From Symbiodinium natans (taxonomy: Eukaryota > Sar > Dinophyceae > Suessiales > Symbiodiniaceae), in the NCBI GenBank assembly GCA_905221605.1, contig CAJNDS010002259.1, positions 124,001-188,000 on the forward strand: a DNA stretch of 64,000 nucleotides, written 5' to 3'. The notes under the pieces were generated by a model that did no database searches, was not told where the DNA came from, and saw only the letters and a list, made by a program, of their open reading frames with translations. The position numbers and the translations under genes are program-made. The first letter of the stretch is position 1. The number at the start of each line of letters is the position of its first letter. This document shows positions 63,786 to 64,000 of the stretch, in pieces.

Positions 63786-64000
63786 GGACCATCTTGCTGC
63801 TACCTGAGCTGGGGAAAAGAGCAGCTCCTGGTGACCCTTTTGGTATACCTACATGTCGAATCAGGGCTGCGGGTCCACTCGGATCAGGATACAAGGCCCT
63901 AATCATGCAAGGCCACGCTATCCCCGCTGCGATCCGATGGTTGATGGGATCGATCCCTTTCTTGACCCATAATTCCTGCCCGAGTCTACCCTCCTGAAGC
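63786..64000. other. No recognised gene
   Basis: Probably 5' flank or leader exon of the MsrA-type gene. Confidence 0.4.

Noticed and set aside
1-64000. CRISPR arrays, bacterial operons, rRNA genes
   Set aside because: No regularly spaced repeats with unique spacers, no Shine-Dalgarno-led operons and no rRNA sequence recognised; the gene content is eukaryotic.

Overview
The window looks like nuclear DNA of a dinoflagellate, most likely a Symbiodiniaceae- or Polarella-like alga. Every cellular gene I can recognise lies on the minus strand, so the window reads as one unidirectional gene array. The genes are cut into many short exons. At least two introns of the CCT3 gene fit only with non-GT donors (one GC, one GA). 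A 13-nt match to the 3' half of the dinoflagellate spliced leader is present. Retroelement and microsatellite content is high. I see no prokaryotic features.

Read in the direction of transcription (from 64 kb down to 1), the host genes are: an MsrA-type peptide methionine sulfoxide reductase (63.8-62.1 kb); chaperonin CCT subunit gamma (61.6-57.2 kb, about 20 exons); a first pentatricopeptide-repeat (PPR) gene (56.3-54.3 kb); an unresolved region with a few coding-like exons (54.3-47.1 kb); a second PPR gene with one very long exon (47.1-44.6 kb); a PPX1/prune-like DHH phosphoesterase (34.5-32.4 kb); an aquaporin-like channel (30.0-29.0 kb); an unrecognised coiled-coil C-terminus (9.3-9.05 kb); a GH47 alpha-1,2-mannosidase (7.4-3.5 kb); and a DENN-domain gene whose downstream exon carries a DUF547-like start and runs off the left edge. 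They are ordinary housekeeping, organelle and secretory genes and show no sign of being a functional cluster.

Two large retroelements sit in the array, also on the minus strand. The first (36.74-44.47 kb) is a tyrosine-recombinase retrotransposon of the DIRS/PAT/Ngaro kind. It has the diagnostic split direct repeats (A1 - ORFs - B1A2 - B2, identical between copies) and three intact ORFs in the order recombinase, Gag-like, then methyltransferase-like/RT/RNase H. It lies just past the stop codon of a PPR gene and looks recent.

The second (about 13.4-27.97 kb, interrupted by a 100-N assembly gap) is the most unusual object here. It encodes CCCH-finger Gag, a retropepsin-like protease, the C-terminal half of a reverse transcriptase, RNase H, a DD35E integrase, a degenerate methyltransferase-like region, and only then the N-terminal half of the reverse transcriptase up to YVDD. 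The RT is therefore split and permuted. Downstream on the same strand follow a frame-broken Tpt1/KptA-like RNA 2'-phosphotransferase and a ~1,320-codon ORF with C2H2, two RanBP2-type fingers, a membrane segment, a SWIM finger and a phospholipase-D-type nuclease domain. A 20-nt GC-rich quasi-palindrome recurs at eight places across this whole block and is clustered in front of the Tpt1-like ORF.

Exon borders are estimates from translated similarity and splice-site logic. Small exons and true start codons are often not resolvable from the sequence alone.
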